From: Roseiconus nitratireducens
Lineage (GTDB): Bacteria; Planctomycetota; Planctomycetia; Pirellulales; Pirellulaceae
Reading direction: 5' to 3'
Length of the DNA: 64,000 bases
Assembly: GCF_008629675.1 (NCBI RefSeq)
Contig: NZ_VWOX01000003.1
Location: 664,367 to 728,366 of the forward strand
Each line of letters starts with the position of its first letter. Positions within the stretch are counted from its first letter, which is position 1. Made by a program: the position numbers and the translations under genes. The notes beneath the pieces are model-generated. The model did not search any database. It saw only the letters and a program-made list of their open reading frames with translations, and had not been told where the DNA came from. Shown piece by piece: positions 1 through 9,430 of this stretch.

Positions 1-638
1 GCGGCGGGACACCAGCGTTGTCCGGCATCGGGCAAGATTCCCGCATCGGAAAGATGCAACGCATAGATGCCCGCGAATGCTTTGGGGCCGCTGGCCGCCA
101 CCCCGGGGAAATGCCCGTCCTGATCCCTGACGACGTATTGCATCAAAGCGGTTCCGAATTCCCGCAGTTGATCCTGACAGGCAATCTTGCGTGCTTCGAA
201 TCTGCCCGAAGCAACCATCGGCAACAGCAGAGAAAGCAGCACGGCGACCGACAGCAAACTGGTGACCGAATCCATCCAGCCCCACTGTTTGGAGGCGGTA
301 TCGGCAAAGGCCGATCCGGTCGCGCCTTCCAAGACCGGGGAAAGCGACTTGCCGCCCGAATACTCCGTGTTGCTTAGCTGCTCCGTGCCGCCTGGCTGCT
401 CCGGAGACTCCGACGCTTGCGGCGGGACGCCATCGGGAATCAACGCCCTCGTGCGCTCAATCAGGTCCTGGCTGGGGGCCTCGACCGGCTCGAAACTTCC
501 TTCAAACGGTGCCAAGCTGCGTTCAATTTCCGCCAACTGAGCTTGACCTTCCGGGTTTTCCCGAAGCCAATCAGCGACTCGCTGCATTTCGTCCGGCTCG
601 AGGGCGCCGAGAAGATATCCGAGCAAATCTTCGTGCAT
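1..638 (-). CDS. Anti-sigma-factor-like membrane protein with pseudopilin-like ectodomain (3' end outside window)
   Basis: The reading frame starts at an ATG whose complement is at 636-638 and stays open to the window edge, giving 212 residues without a stop. The N-terminus (MHEDLLGYLLGALEPDEMQR) has the short helical look of bacterial anti-sigma domains but lacks the zinc-binding His-Cys-Cys set. A Pro/Ser/Glu-rich linker at residues 50-118 is followed by one membrane helix at about 124-143. The outside part begins with a segment (CQDQLREFGTALMQYV) that resembles the region after the helix in planctomycete DUF1559 pseudopilin-like proteins. It lies 207 bp downstream of an ECF sigma gene on the same strand, so the likely role is membrane sequestration of that sigma factor. 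Function is inferred from context and architecture; the missing C-terminus could change it. Confidence 0.7.
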   Translation of the reverse strand, partial: MHEDLLGYLLGALEPDEMQRVADWLRENPEGQAQLAEIERSLAPFEGSFEPVEAPSQDLIERTRALIPDGVPPQASESPEQPGGTEQLSNTEYSGGKSLSPVLEGATGSAFADTASKQWGWMDSVTSLLSVAVLLSLLLPMVASGRFEARKIACQDQLREFGTALMQYVVRDQDGHFPGVAASGPKAFAGIYALHLSDAGILPDAGQRWCPA

Positions 639-845
639 CGATCAAAAATGCGGCGGAGAGGAAAAACGGGAATGAGCCGAACACGTCACTCCCGAGCCTT
701 ACGAATCGATTCTCCAGGCGGTTCGGTCGGATACGGTTGAGCTGCCATCCGGATCCAACTCGTGAAAACGATGATCGCGCGGCACCGTGGCAATCGGCGC
801 AGCTGCCCGTCCGCATCCGCCCAGCAGTCCACCGAAGCCTGTCAA

Positions 846-1514
846 TCAAACTTCGGGTGCGTTGTGGGACTCCTCCCACATCATACCCAAACGCTGCACG
901 GCTGCGTGCAAACGACTTTTCACCGTCCCAACCGGAATGCCCAGCACGTCGGCAGCTTCGCGGTATTTCAGCCCCTGGTAGTAGACCAGCTGGATCACTT
1001 GCTGCATCGGTTCGCCCAGGGTCCGGATGCTGCGTTGCATCCAGGCACCATTCTCTTGCTTCGACGCCGCCGCCAGCGGATCGATGCCGCCGCCGACCAG
1101 TTTCTCGGCCCAGCTGGAATTTCTCTGGTCCGAATCGCCCGGGGTCAGATCCAGACTGACCATGCGGTGCCGCTTATTGCGACGCTGCACGTCGATCGCC
1201 TGGTTGGTGGCGATTGCGTACAGCCAAGGGCGGAATCGCCTTGTGGTGTCAAATTGGTGACACTTTAGATGCAATTGCAAGAACGTGCCTTGGAAAGCGT
1301 CCTCAGCCATCTCGGTGCTACCGATGTAGCGTCGCAAATAACTGTAGATTTCGCGCTGGTACCGTTCCATCAGGTGATCAAACAGCACGCGATCGCCGGA
1401 TTCACGATATTGCGCCAACAGCGCCTCATCGCTTGTGCCTTCTAGCCGGCGGTCTCGCGTTTGGGAAAGGTCGCGAGCGTCGTTTCGGTCAGTCGCAGTA
1501 GAACTGGGCATCAC
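846..1514 (-). CDS. ECF-type RNA polymerase sigma factor
   Basis: The 222-residue product has the two-domain layout of extracytoplasmic-function sigma factors. Region 2 runs from about residue 45 to 110 and includes RRYIGSTEMAEDAFQGTFLQ and the -10-recognition helix around FRPWLYAIATNQAIDVQRR. Region 4, from about 165 to 215, has a clear helix-turn-helix (YREAADVLGIPVGTVKSRL). It lacks regions 1 and 3, as expected for the family. Two adjacent ATG codons compete as start (1514 or 1511). The anti-sigma-like gene follows on the same strand, which suggests a sigma/anti-sigma pair responding to an envelope signal. The gene is divergent from the permease at 1783. The regulon cannot be read from the sequence. 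Confidence 0.92.
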   Translation of the reverse strand: MMPSSTATDRNDARDLSQTRDRRLEGTSDEALLAQYRESGDRVLFDHLMERYQREIYSYLRRYIGSTEMAEDAFQGTFLQLHLKCHQFDTTRRFRPWLYAIATNQAIDVQRRNKRHRMVSLDLTPGDSDQRNSSWAEKLVGGGIDPLAAASKQENGAWMQRSIRTLGEPMQQVIQLVYYQGLKYREAADVLGIPVGTVKSRLHAAVQRLGMMWEESHNAPEV

Positions 1515-1598
1515 GGATCGATGGGAGAAGATGGCAGAAACGGAGCATGGGAACTCTGGTTACCGCAAAACGCGTCATGCGATTCAACAAACCGCCCT

Positions 1599-1622
1599 TG
1601 CGGGAAGATTTTTTTTCCCGCA
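1599..1622. repeat. Inverted repeat TGCGGGAA-N8-TTCCCGCA
   Basis: Perfect 8-bp arms (1599-1606 and 1615-1622) flank an AT-rich loop in the divergent region between the ECF sigma gene and the permease. A second, shorter dyad (GCGGG-TTT-CCCGC) lies near 1666-1678. These could be operator sites or a hairpin at the 5' end of the sigma transcript. The sequence cannot separate these options. Confidence 0.45.
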
Positions 1623-1782
1623 GTCAATAGTATCTCGTCGATCCCGGAAATCGTCAAAGCGTTTTTGCGGGTTTCCCGCCGGCGGATCCCGGCGGTCGGC
1701 TGGTTGGCCAACAAAATGCCCGATAAAACGCTGTGCGAACCAGTCCCACGCCAGGCGGTGAAATTATTCACGAGGAATCCCC

Positions 1783-3459
1783 TTGAGCGTTTCGAACGAA
1801 TCGAACACCCCCTACCAAGGGTACAAGTGGTGCGCTCGCGGTGACGTCAACGCGTTCTTCGGTCTGATGCTGGACAATCTGACCGGATTGTTTTTCCTGG
1901 TGATTCTGCTGTCGGGCTTCGGGTTTCCCACGGACTTTGCGATCGCCGCGCTTGTCCCGGGAACGGCATTGGGCGTGTTGGTGGGCGACCTGGCGTTTGT
2001 CTGGATCGCGTTCCGGTTGTCGAAGCGCAAGCGGTCGAGCGACGTCACCGCCATGCCGTTGGGGTTGGACACGCCCAGCGTGTTCGGAATCACCCTGTTC
2101 ATCCTGGGACCGTCGTTTCGCGAAGGGGTGGACGCGCTGGGGCTTTCGCCGACGGACGCAGCGTATCGGACCTGGCACATCGGAATCTGGTGCATCGTTC
2201 TGAGCGGCATCTTGAAACTGGCATTGGCTCCGGCCACCAACTGGGTTCGAACCGTCGTCCCGCGGGCCGGTTTGTTGGGATCCCTGGCGGCGATCGCGCT
2301 GGTCCTGATCAGTTTCATCCCGCTTTCCGAAATCCTGGGGCATCCGCTGCCGGGGCTGGTTGCGTTGGCAATCGTGTTGACGACGTTGATCGCCCGCGTG
2401 GAATTCCCCGGCCGTCTCCCGGGGACGCTGGGGGCCCTGCTCGTGGCCGGGCTGCTGTATTACCTGATGTGCGGGCTAGGAATCGACGGCTACAAATTTC
2501 CCACGCTAAGCCCCGTGGAATGGTTCCCCACCCGGTGGCTGGAAAGTTGGCAATTGGCGTGGATCTCCGACGGGTCCGACGCGCTGCACTACCTGCCGAT
2601 CGCGCTTCCGTTTGCCATCGCCACGGTCGTCGGCGGCATCGACTGCACCGAAAGCGCCGCGGCAGCCGGCGACACGTACGACACTCGAACCGTGATCGCC
2701 GTCGAAGCGGTCGCCACGCTTGTTGCGGGGCTCTCCGGGGGCGTCATCCAGACGACACCTTACATCGGGCACCCGGCCTACAAAGCCATGGGTGGCCGCG
2801 CCGCGTACACGTTGGGGACGGCATTGCTGATCGGGTCAGCAGGCTTGATCGGCTACTTCACGGTACTGAACGATCTCATCCCCAAGCCGGCGGTGATGCC
2901 GATTCTGGTTTTCATCGGCCTGGAGATCACGGCCCAAAGTTTCGCGGCGACGCCCAAGCGTCACTACGCGGCGGTCGCCTTTGCCTGCTTGCCCGCGCTG
3001 GCGGTCCTGGCGCTGAATCTGTCGGATCAGATCCTGGGCGACCCGGCACTCGCCAAAGCCGGATTATCGCTGGCGGACCTAAAAGCCAATTTGCAAGAGA
3101 ACTACGCCACGATCACGATGCTCAGCAGCGGATTCATTTTGACCAGCCTGCTGTGGGCCTGGGGATTGGCGGCCTCGATCGATCATCGCTTGAAAACGGC
3201 GGGCGTCGTGTTTTTGGTCTGCGCCGGTTTGACCTTGTTCGGATTGATTCATTCACCGCTCGCCGGCAGCCAACTGTTTGTCCCCGCCGGACCGGCCGGT
3301 TGGGGAGACATCGTGCTGGCGGCGGAGAAACGTTCCAAGGTTTTTGAGTTTGCCGGCGGATACGCCCTGATCGGAGTCTTGTTGTTGCTGTGGACACGTC
3401 TGATCCCATCACGACCCGCAGGGGACGCCGTGACCGATCGCAGCGACGGGTTAGACTGA
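1783..3459 (+). CDS. NCS2/AzgA-like nucleobase permease family membrane protein
   Basis: The 558-residue protein is made almost entirely of hydrophobic segments, roughly 12 to 13 membrane helices. The central stretch around residues 275-345 (VVGGIDCTESAAAAGDTYDT, then a Gly/Ala-rich helix and GVIQTTPYIGHPAYKAMGG) resembles the substrate-binding core of nucleobase-cation symporters, so a purine, pyrimidine or similar substrate taken up across the inner membrane is the best guess. The start is a TTG at 1783, chosen because a good ribosome site (GAGGA at 1772-1776) sits six bases upstream. Divergent from the ECF sigma gene, and followed after 5 bp by a small membrane protein, probably one transcript. 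Substrate is not determinable; a sulfate-permease-like role is less likely because no STAS domain follows. Confidence 0.75.
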   Translation: MSVSNESNTPYQGYKWCARGDVNAFFGLMLDNLTGLFFLVILLSGFGFPTDFAIAALVPGTALGVLVGDLAFVWIAFRLSKRKRSSDVTAMPLGLDTPSVFGITLFILGPSFREGVDALGLSPTDAAYRTWHIGIWCIVLSGILKLALAPATNWVRTVVPRAGLLGSLAAIALVLISFIPLSEILGHPLPGLVALAIVLTTLIARVEFPGRLPGTLGALLVAGLLYYLMCGLGIDGYKFPTLSPVEWFPTRWLESWQLAWISDGSDALHYLPIALPFAIATVVGGIDCTESAAAAGDTYDTRTVIAVEAVATLVAGLSGGVIQTTPYIGHPAYKAMGGRAAYTLGTALLIGSAGLIGYFTVLNDLIPKPAVMPILVFIGLEITAQSFAATPKRHYAAVAFACLPALAVLALNLSDQILGDPALAKAGLSLADLKANLQENYATITMLSSGFILTSLLWAWGLAASIDHRLKTAGVVFLVCAGLTLFGLIHSPLAGSQLFVPAGPAGWGDIVLAAEKRSKVFEFAGGYALIGVLLLLWTRLIPSRPAGDAVTDRSDGLD

Positions 3460-3464
3460 GCCGG

Positions 3465-3857
3465 ATGGTTGGCAACAAAGACGCTTCGAGAAACAGCTCC
3501 ACGCGGAATTCGTCCGGCAAGCCGCCGGAAGATCTCCGACGTTGGCTGACATTGGTGGTGGCGATCGTCTTTCTGGCGATCTCCCTGGGCGCCTGGTGGT
3601 TCGGATCGGACGCGTCGGGAAGCTCGAATTTTCTTTCCGCCGCCTCCGGACGCATCGGGATCGTGTTGGCCGCCCTGTGGTTGGCCTGGCCCTCATTGAA
3701 ACGGCCAGCCAAATGGCTGCCGGCCAGCGCGCCGGTGATTGGCATCATCGCGCTGATCGTCGTCGCCGCGCAGCCGAAATTGATTCTGCCGGCGATCCCC
3801 ATCGTGGCCGGTCTGGTCACGCTCTCGGCCTTGGTGCGAGCCTTTCGGCGGGCGTGA
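3465..3857 (+). CDS. Small integral membrane protein, function unknown
   Basis: A 130-residue protein with a polar N-terminus of about 30 residues followed by about four hydrophobic segments (for example WLTLVVAIVFLAISLGAWWF, IGIVLAALWLAWPSL and a longer C-terminal pair), ending in a basic tail (RAFRRA). I chose the ATG at 3465, five bases after the permease stop; an in-frame GTG at 3390 would overlap the permease by 70 bases and adds only a basic stretch. Tight coupling suggests co-expression with the permease. I recognise no family and no catalytic motif. Confidence 0.6.
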   Translation: MVGNKDASRNSSTRNSSGKPPEDLRRWLTLVVAIVFLAISLGAWWFGSDASGSSNFLSAASGRIGIVLAALWLAWPSLKRPAKWLPASAPVIGIIALIVVAAQPKLILPAIPIVAGLVTLSALVRAFRRA

Positions 3858-3968
3858 GTTCGGCGGAGATTCCGGTCGGCGCGAATCCGGCCGGCGAGAG
3901 ATCTGTGGCCGCCGACGACCGCAACGTCCGAATCCGTTGGACGAACGGTCATTGCCGCGGCGTGGCGA

Positions 3969-5546
<1,578 letters not shown>

Positions 5547-6135
5547 CAACATCTCCTCCGATCCCGGCTTGGCATAGTCGTCTTGGTCCGGGAGTAGGAA
5601 AGCAGCGCGGATGCCGCCCCCCGCTGAAGGCAGTGCTCGAATCATAGCAAGTTGTTTATCTTGAAGGGTTTGCGAGAAAACTCCGCCGGTCACCGTGGCG
5701 TCTCGTGATGCGAAAAGTCAACAAGCCGGTGTTGCCGAGACTCAACGGAAGTGGCGACAAATCTCAGTCGTCGCGAACAACCGACGTCGCAACCACCGCA
5801 GGCGGGATCTGGACGAGCTTCGAACGCGTCGGTCGCTTGGGGAAACAGATCCAAATCGAGATTGCACGCAATTATTCCGGGGGGTGCCAACGAAATGCCC
5901 CATTCGTGGACAACCCTACGTCATCAACGAAGCACTTAACGCAAAACCCTGGGGAATTTAGACTGGGGGAGGTGTCGGAGAGTTCCCCGGTTTTGCGCGC
6001 GTCGGACCTCGGCAATCCTTTCCTCGCGCGAAGACGTCTCGGCCACTTGCGGAAGGCGGATCGATCCTGCTGCAGTCTGTCGAAACCCACCGGTTCGGCG
6101 GCTGTTCCCGTTTCCTTTGAAAGACTGATAATTCC
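5547..6135. other. Gene-free divergent spacer between rpoD-type gene and glnE
   Basis: About 590 bp separate two divergent starts, so both promoters should lie here. Open frames in this stretch have no recognisable domains and overlap one another on both strands. I see no confident sigma-70 boxes, hairpin or RNA gene. Confidence 0.5.
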
Positions 6136-9100
6136 GTGCAGCCGCCGTCTTCTTCGAGTCCTCAGACGCCATCCGCCGACTCCACCACCAGCGACAACGG
6201 GTCGTTCGACTGGATCGATCCCCAACGCTTCGATCATTGGCCGACCGCGGAGAATCACCTCCGTTCGATTTGGAACTGCGGCGCCCCCGCGGATCTGCTG
6301 GCCATGCTGCGAGACCGCTTGCAGCAACACTTCCACGACATGGACGATCTGGATTCGACCGTGGCGAATTTGGATCGCTTCATCGCGGCCAGTCGCTCGC
6401 CGACGTCGCTGTTGGCCCTGTTCGAACGCGACGAGGCCGCATTGCCGGCCTTGTTGCAGGTGTTTGCCACCAGCCAAACGTTGGCCAACCGCTTGATCGC
6501 CGATCCGGAAAGCTTTGACCTGATGCGGGCCAGCGACGGCCAACCCGCCGAGCGCAAGTTTCTCGTTGACGAGTTGGTGACCGAATTGGGTCAGCTGGAA
6601 AGTCCCAGCAGGGCGGCGCTGGCGATCCGCAAGTTTGTCAGCCGGGAAGTGATCCGGATCGCCTACGGCGAATTCGTCCGCGACCTCAGTCCCGACAGCG
6701 TCGGTCGCCAATTGGCGTTCGTCGCCGACGCCGTGCTCGAAGCCGCAATCCAGTTCGTCACGCGGCGGCTGGCAAAACAGGTCGGGATCCCTCGCCGAAT
6801 CGATGACCGGCCGGTCCAAATGACCGTGATCGGTTTGGGACATCTCGGTGGAAAAGAAATGGGATATGGCAATCCGTTGGAGTTGCTGTTCCTGTACGAC
6901 GCGATTGAAGAGAAGAACCAGGCGCATCGAGACTTTGTGGACCAATTCGCCCGGGATGTGATCCAGCTGGTAGGATCCGACGACGGAGCCGCCCTGTCGT
7001 TCGCCGTCGATACCTCCTTTCGTCCGCTGGGCCACGACGTGCTGATCGGCAGCAGCGACTTGACCGCCAAACGTCTGGAGTCCGAGGGACGGACCTGGCA
7101 GCGCGTGGCACTGACCAAGGCACGCGTGGTTGCCGGATCGCCAAGCCTGGGAAAACAATTTCTCTCCCGGCTGCAACCGTGGATCTTTCGCCGGTTCATG
7201 AGCCGGCAAGACTTCGCCGATATTCGTTCCCTGCGCCGCAAACTGAAACGACGCTTCGAATCGGAACAGACCGACGGCGACGATGTCAGCGTCGCCCCCG
7301 GTGGTCGGGACGACATCGAGCTGATGATCCAGTTCCTGCAGTTATTGCATGGGGGCGACAGCAAGTCTGTCCGCGTCGGCAGCACGACCGAGGCGATCGA
7401 CGCGCTGGAACGCGAAAAATGCCTGACGCACCAGGAAGCAAGCGTGCTGGCCAAGGGCTACGGCCGGCTGTGCCGACTGCAGCACCAGTTGTCGGTGATG
7501 TTCGGCCGCTACACGAGCTGTCTGCCGCATGACGACCTGATGCGCCGTCGCCTGGCGTGGCAATTGGGCGTGAGAAGCCCCAACGGCGTCGGCGGCGATC
7601 TGGATCGATTTCAATCGCAGCTGCGGGACACCTTTGCGCTCAATCGGAAAGTGTTGAACCACCTGATGGTCGACGCGCCCCAGGCCGATGATGCGGATCA
7701 GCCGGAGGACTTCGCCGTCGAAACCGAATTGGTGCTGGACCCGTCACCCGATCCTGAACTGGTGCGGCAGGTGTTATCGCGGCATTCGCTCAGCGACCCG
7801 ATGCGAGCGATGGATGACCTGACGTCGCTGGCGACCGAATCGGTACGATTCCTGTCCCAACGTCGGTGTCGTCACTTCTTTGCATCCATCGCCCCCGACC
7901 TGCTGTCCGAGATCGCCAAGACGCCGGCCCCCGACCGGACGCTACGGACGATGTCCGAAGTCGCCGATTCGATCGGCGGCAAAGCCAGCTTGTGGGAGTT
8001 GCTCGGAACCAACCGCGCGACCATGCAACTGATGATTCGGCTTTGCGCCGCGACGCCGTACCTGAGCGACATCTTGATCGAAATGCCGGGCATGATCGAC
8101 GAATTGATCGATTCCCTGCTCATGGACCGGCTGCCATCGGCCGAGCGTCTGGACGCCCAATCGATCGACCTGTGTCGACGGGCCGCCGACATCGACATGG
8201 TCTTGCACGGATTCAAGAACAGCGCCCATTTGATGATCGGCGTCCGCGACATGCTGGGGAAGGAACCGGTCGAAGCGACACATCGCTCGCTGTCCGACAC
8301 CGCCGAGGCCTGTGTCCGTCGGGTTGCCGAGTACGAACAGGAACGTTTGGCGGTCCGCTTCGGCGATCCGGTTGATGAACACGGCCAGCCGGCCGAACTG
8401 GTCGCGTTGGCCTTGGGAAAGTTCGGCGGACGCGAACCGAATTATCACAGCGACCTGGACGTGGTGTTCCTGTACACCGGCGATGGCCAAACCCAACGAC
8501 GCGTCGGCGGCCCGCGCAAGACGATCACCAACGCACAGTTCTTCAATCAATTGACCGCCGCGATCGTCAGCCGCATCAACCACTCCAGCGATTACGGTCG
8601 CCTGTACGAATTGGACGGTCGGTTGCGCCCCACCGGCGAGGAAGGCGTCCTGGCGGTTTCCCTGGATCAATTCATGCAGCGGTTTCAGCGGGGCTTGGCG
8701 CCGCTGTGGCAACGGCTGGCGCTTTGCAAAGCGCGAGTGATCACCGGATCGCGGCATGTCCGACGCCGGGCAAACACCGCCTTGGTGGACACGCTGCGAA
8801 TGTCCAAATGGCACGGCGCGATGGCCGGTGAAATCCGTGACTTGCGGATGCGAATGCAGGAGACCGCGGGAGACGAAAACCTGAAGCGTGGTCCCGGTGG
8901 CACGGTCGACGTGGAACTGATTGCCCAAATGCTGACGCTGAGAAACATTGCGGAATGTCCCGACATTCTGGCCAGTGGCACGATCGAATCGTTGGGAAAG
9001 CTGGCTGATGCGGAACGGTTGTCTCACGAGCACGCCGCCAAGCTGATCAACAACTACCGAACACTCCGCGGTGTGGAGGCAAACCTCCGGCTGATGAACA

Positions 9101-9273
9101 CGCCGGCGCGTCACGAATTGCCGGACGACGAAGCGATGATGCGCGACCTGGCGTTTTTGATGCAGGAACCCGATCCGCAAATGATCGAAGCGCTCGTCCG
9201 CCAGGCTCGCATGATCAATCGCCACATCTTCAACGAAATCTTTGACTCCCAGACGTCGGATCTGCCGACCTGA
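6136..9273 (+). CDS. glnE: Glutamine synthetase adenylyltransferase/deadenylylase GlnE with degenerate N-terminal site
   Basis: The 1045-residue length and duplicated nucleotidyltransferase layout match GlnE, which adenylylates and deadenylylates glutamine synthetase in response to PII and glutamine. The C-terminal (adenylylating) half is intact: LALGKFGGREPNYHSDLDVV with the catalytic pair D773 and D775, then YELDGRLRPTGEEGVLAV. The N-terminal half, which removes AMP in the known enzyme, reads GLGHLGGKEMGYGNPLELLF; the usual D-x-D is P247-L-E249, although a later Asp (AVDTSFRPLG) is kept. Start is a GTG at 6136 with no clear ribosome site. If the alignment holds, this enzyme may adenylylate but not deadenylylate, or the site has another role. 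Divergent from the sigma gene. Confidence 0.93.
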   Translation: MQPPSSSSPQTPSADSTTSDNGSFDWIDPQRFDHWPTAENHLRSIWNCGAPADLLAMLRDRLQQHFHDMDDLDSTVANLDRFIAASRSPTSLLALFERDEAALPALLQVFATSQTLANRLIADPESFDLMRASDGQPAERKFLVDELVTELGQLESPSRAALAIRKFVSREVIRIAYGEFVRDLSPDSVGRQLAFVADAVLEAAIQFVTRRLAKQVGIPRRIDDRPVQMTVIGLGHLGGKEMGYGNPLELLFLYDAIEEKNQAHRDFVDQFARDVIQLVGSDDGAALSFAVDTSFRPLGHDVLIGSSDLTAKRLESEGRTWQRVALTKARVVAGSPSLGKQFLSRLQPWIFRRFMSRQDFADIRSLRRKLKRRFESEQTDGDDVSVAPGGRDDIELMIQFLQLLHGGDSKSVRVGSTTEAIDALEREKCLTHQEASVLAKGYGRLCRLQHQLSVMFGRYTSCLPHDDLMRRRLAWQLGVRSPNGVGGDLDRFQSQLRDTFALNRKVLNHLMVDAPQADDADQPEDFAVETELVLDPSPDPELVRQVLSRHSLSDPMRAMDDLTSLATESVRFLSQRRCRHFFASIAPDLLSEIAKTPAPDRTLRTMSEVADSIGGKASLWELLGTNRATMQLMIRLCAATPYLSDILIEMPGMIDELIDSLLMDRLPSAERLDAQSIDLCRRAADIDMVLHGFKNSAHLMIGVRDMLGKEPVEATHRSLSDTAEACVRRVAEYEQERLAVRFGDPVDEHGQPAELVALALGKFGGREPNYHSDLDVVFLYTGDGQTQRRVGGPRKTITNAQFFNQLTAAIVSRINHSSDYGRLYELDGRLRPTGEEGVLAVSLDQFMQRFQRGLAPLWQRLALCKARVITGSRHVRRRANTALVDTLRMSKWHGAMAGEIRDLRMRMQETAGDENLKRGPGGTVDVELIAQMLTLRNIAECPDILASGTIESLGKLADAERLSHEHAAKLINNYRTLRGVEANLRLMNTPARHELPDDEAMMRDLAFLMQEPDPQMIEALVRQARMINRHIFNEIFDSQTSDLPT

Positions 9274-9430
9274 CCGACGGAAGCACGTCTCCACGCCGAA
9301 CCCGCCCGAAGCGATTCCCGAGCGCCGAACGGATGGCCGGGAAGCAGCCCCGCGTCGCAACCGGTACGCTGTGCGTCTCGCGGCCCCCTCGCTTGACCCC
9401 CATCCACCGTTCCTTCCGGAAAGTTCTTTC

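Noticed and set aside
5690..6172. Short open frames on both strands between the rpoD-type gene and glnE
   Set aside because: They overlap each other, lack ribosome sites and have no recognisable sequence.
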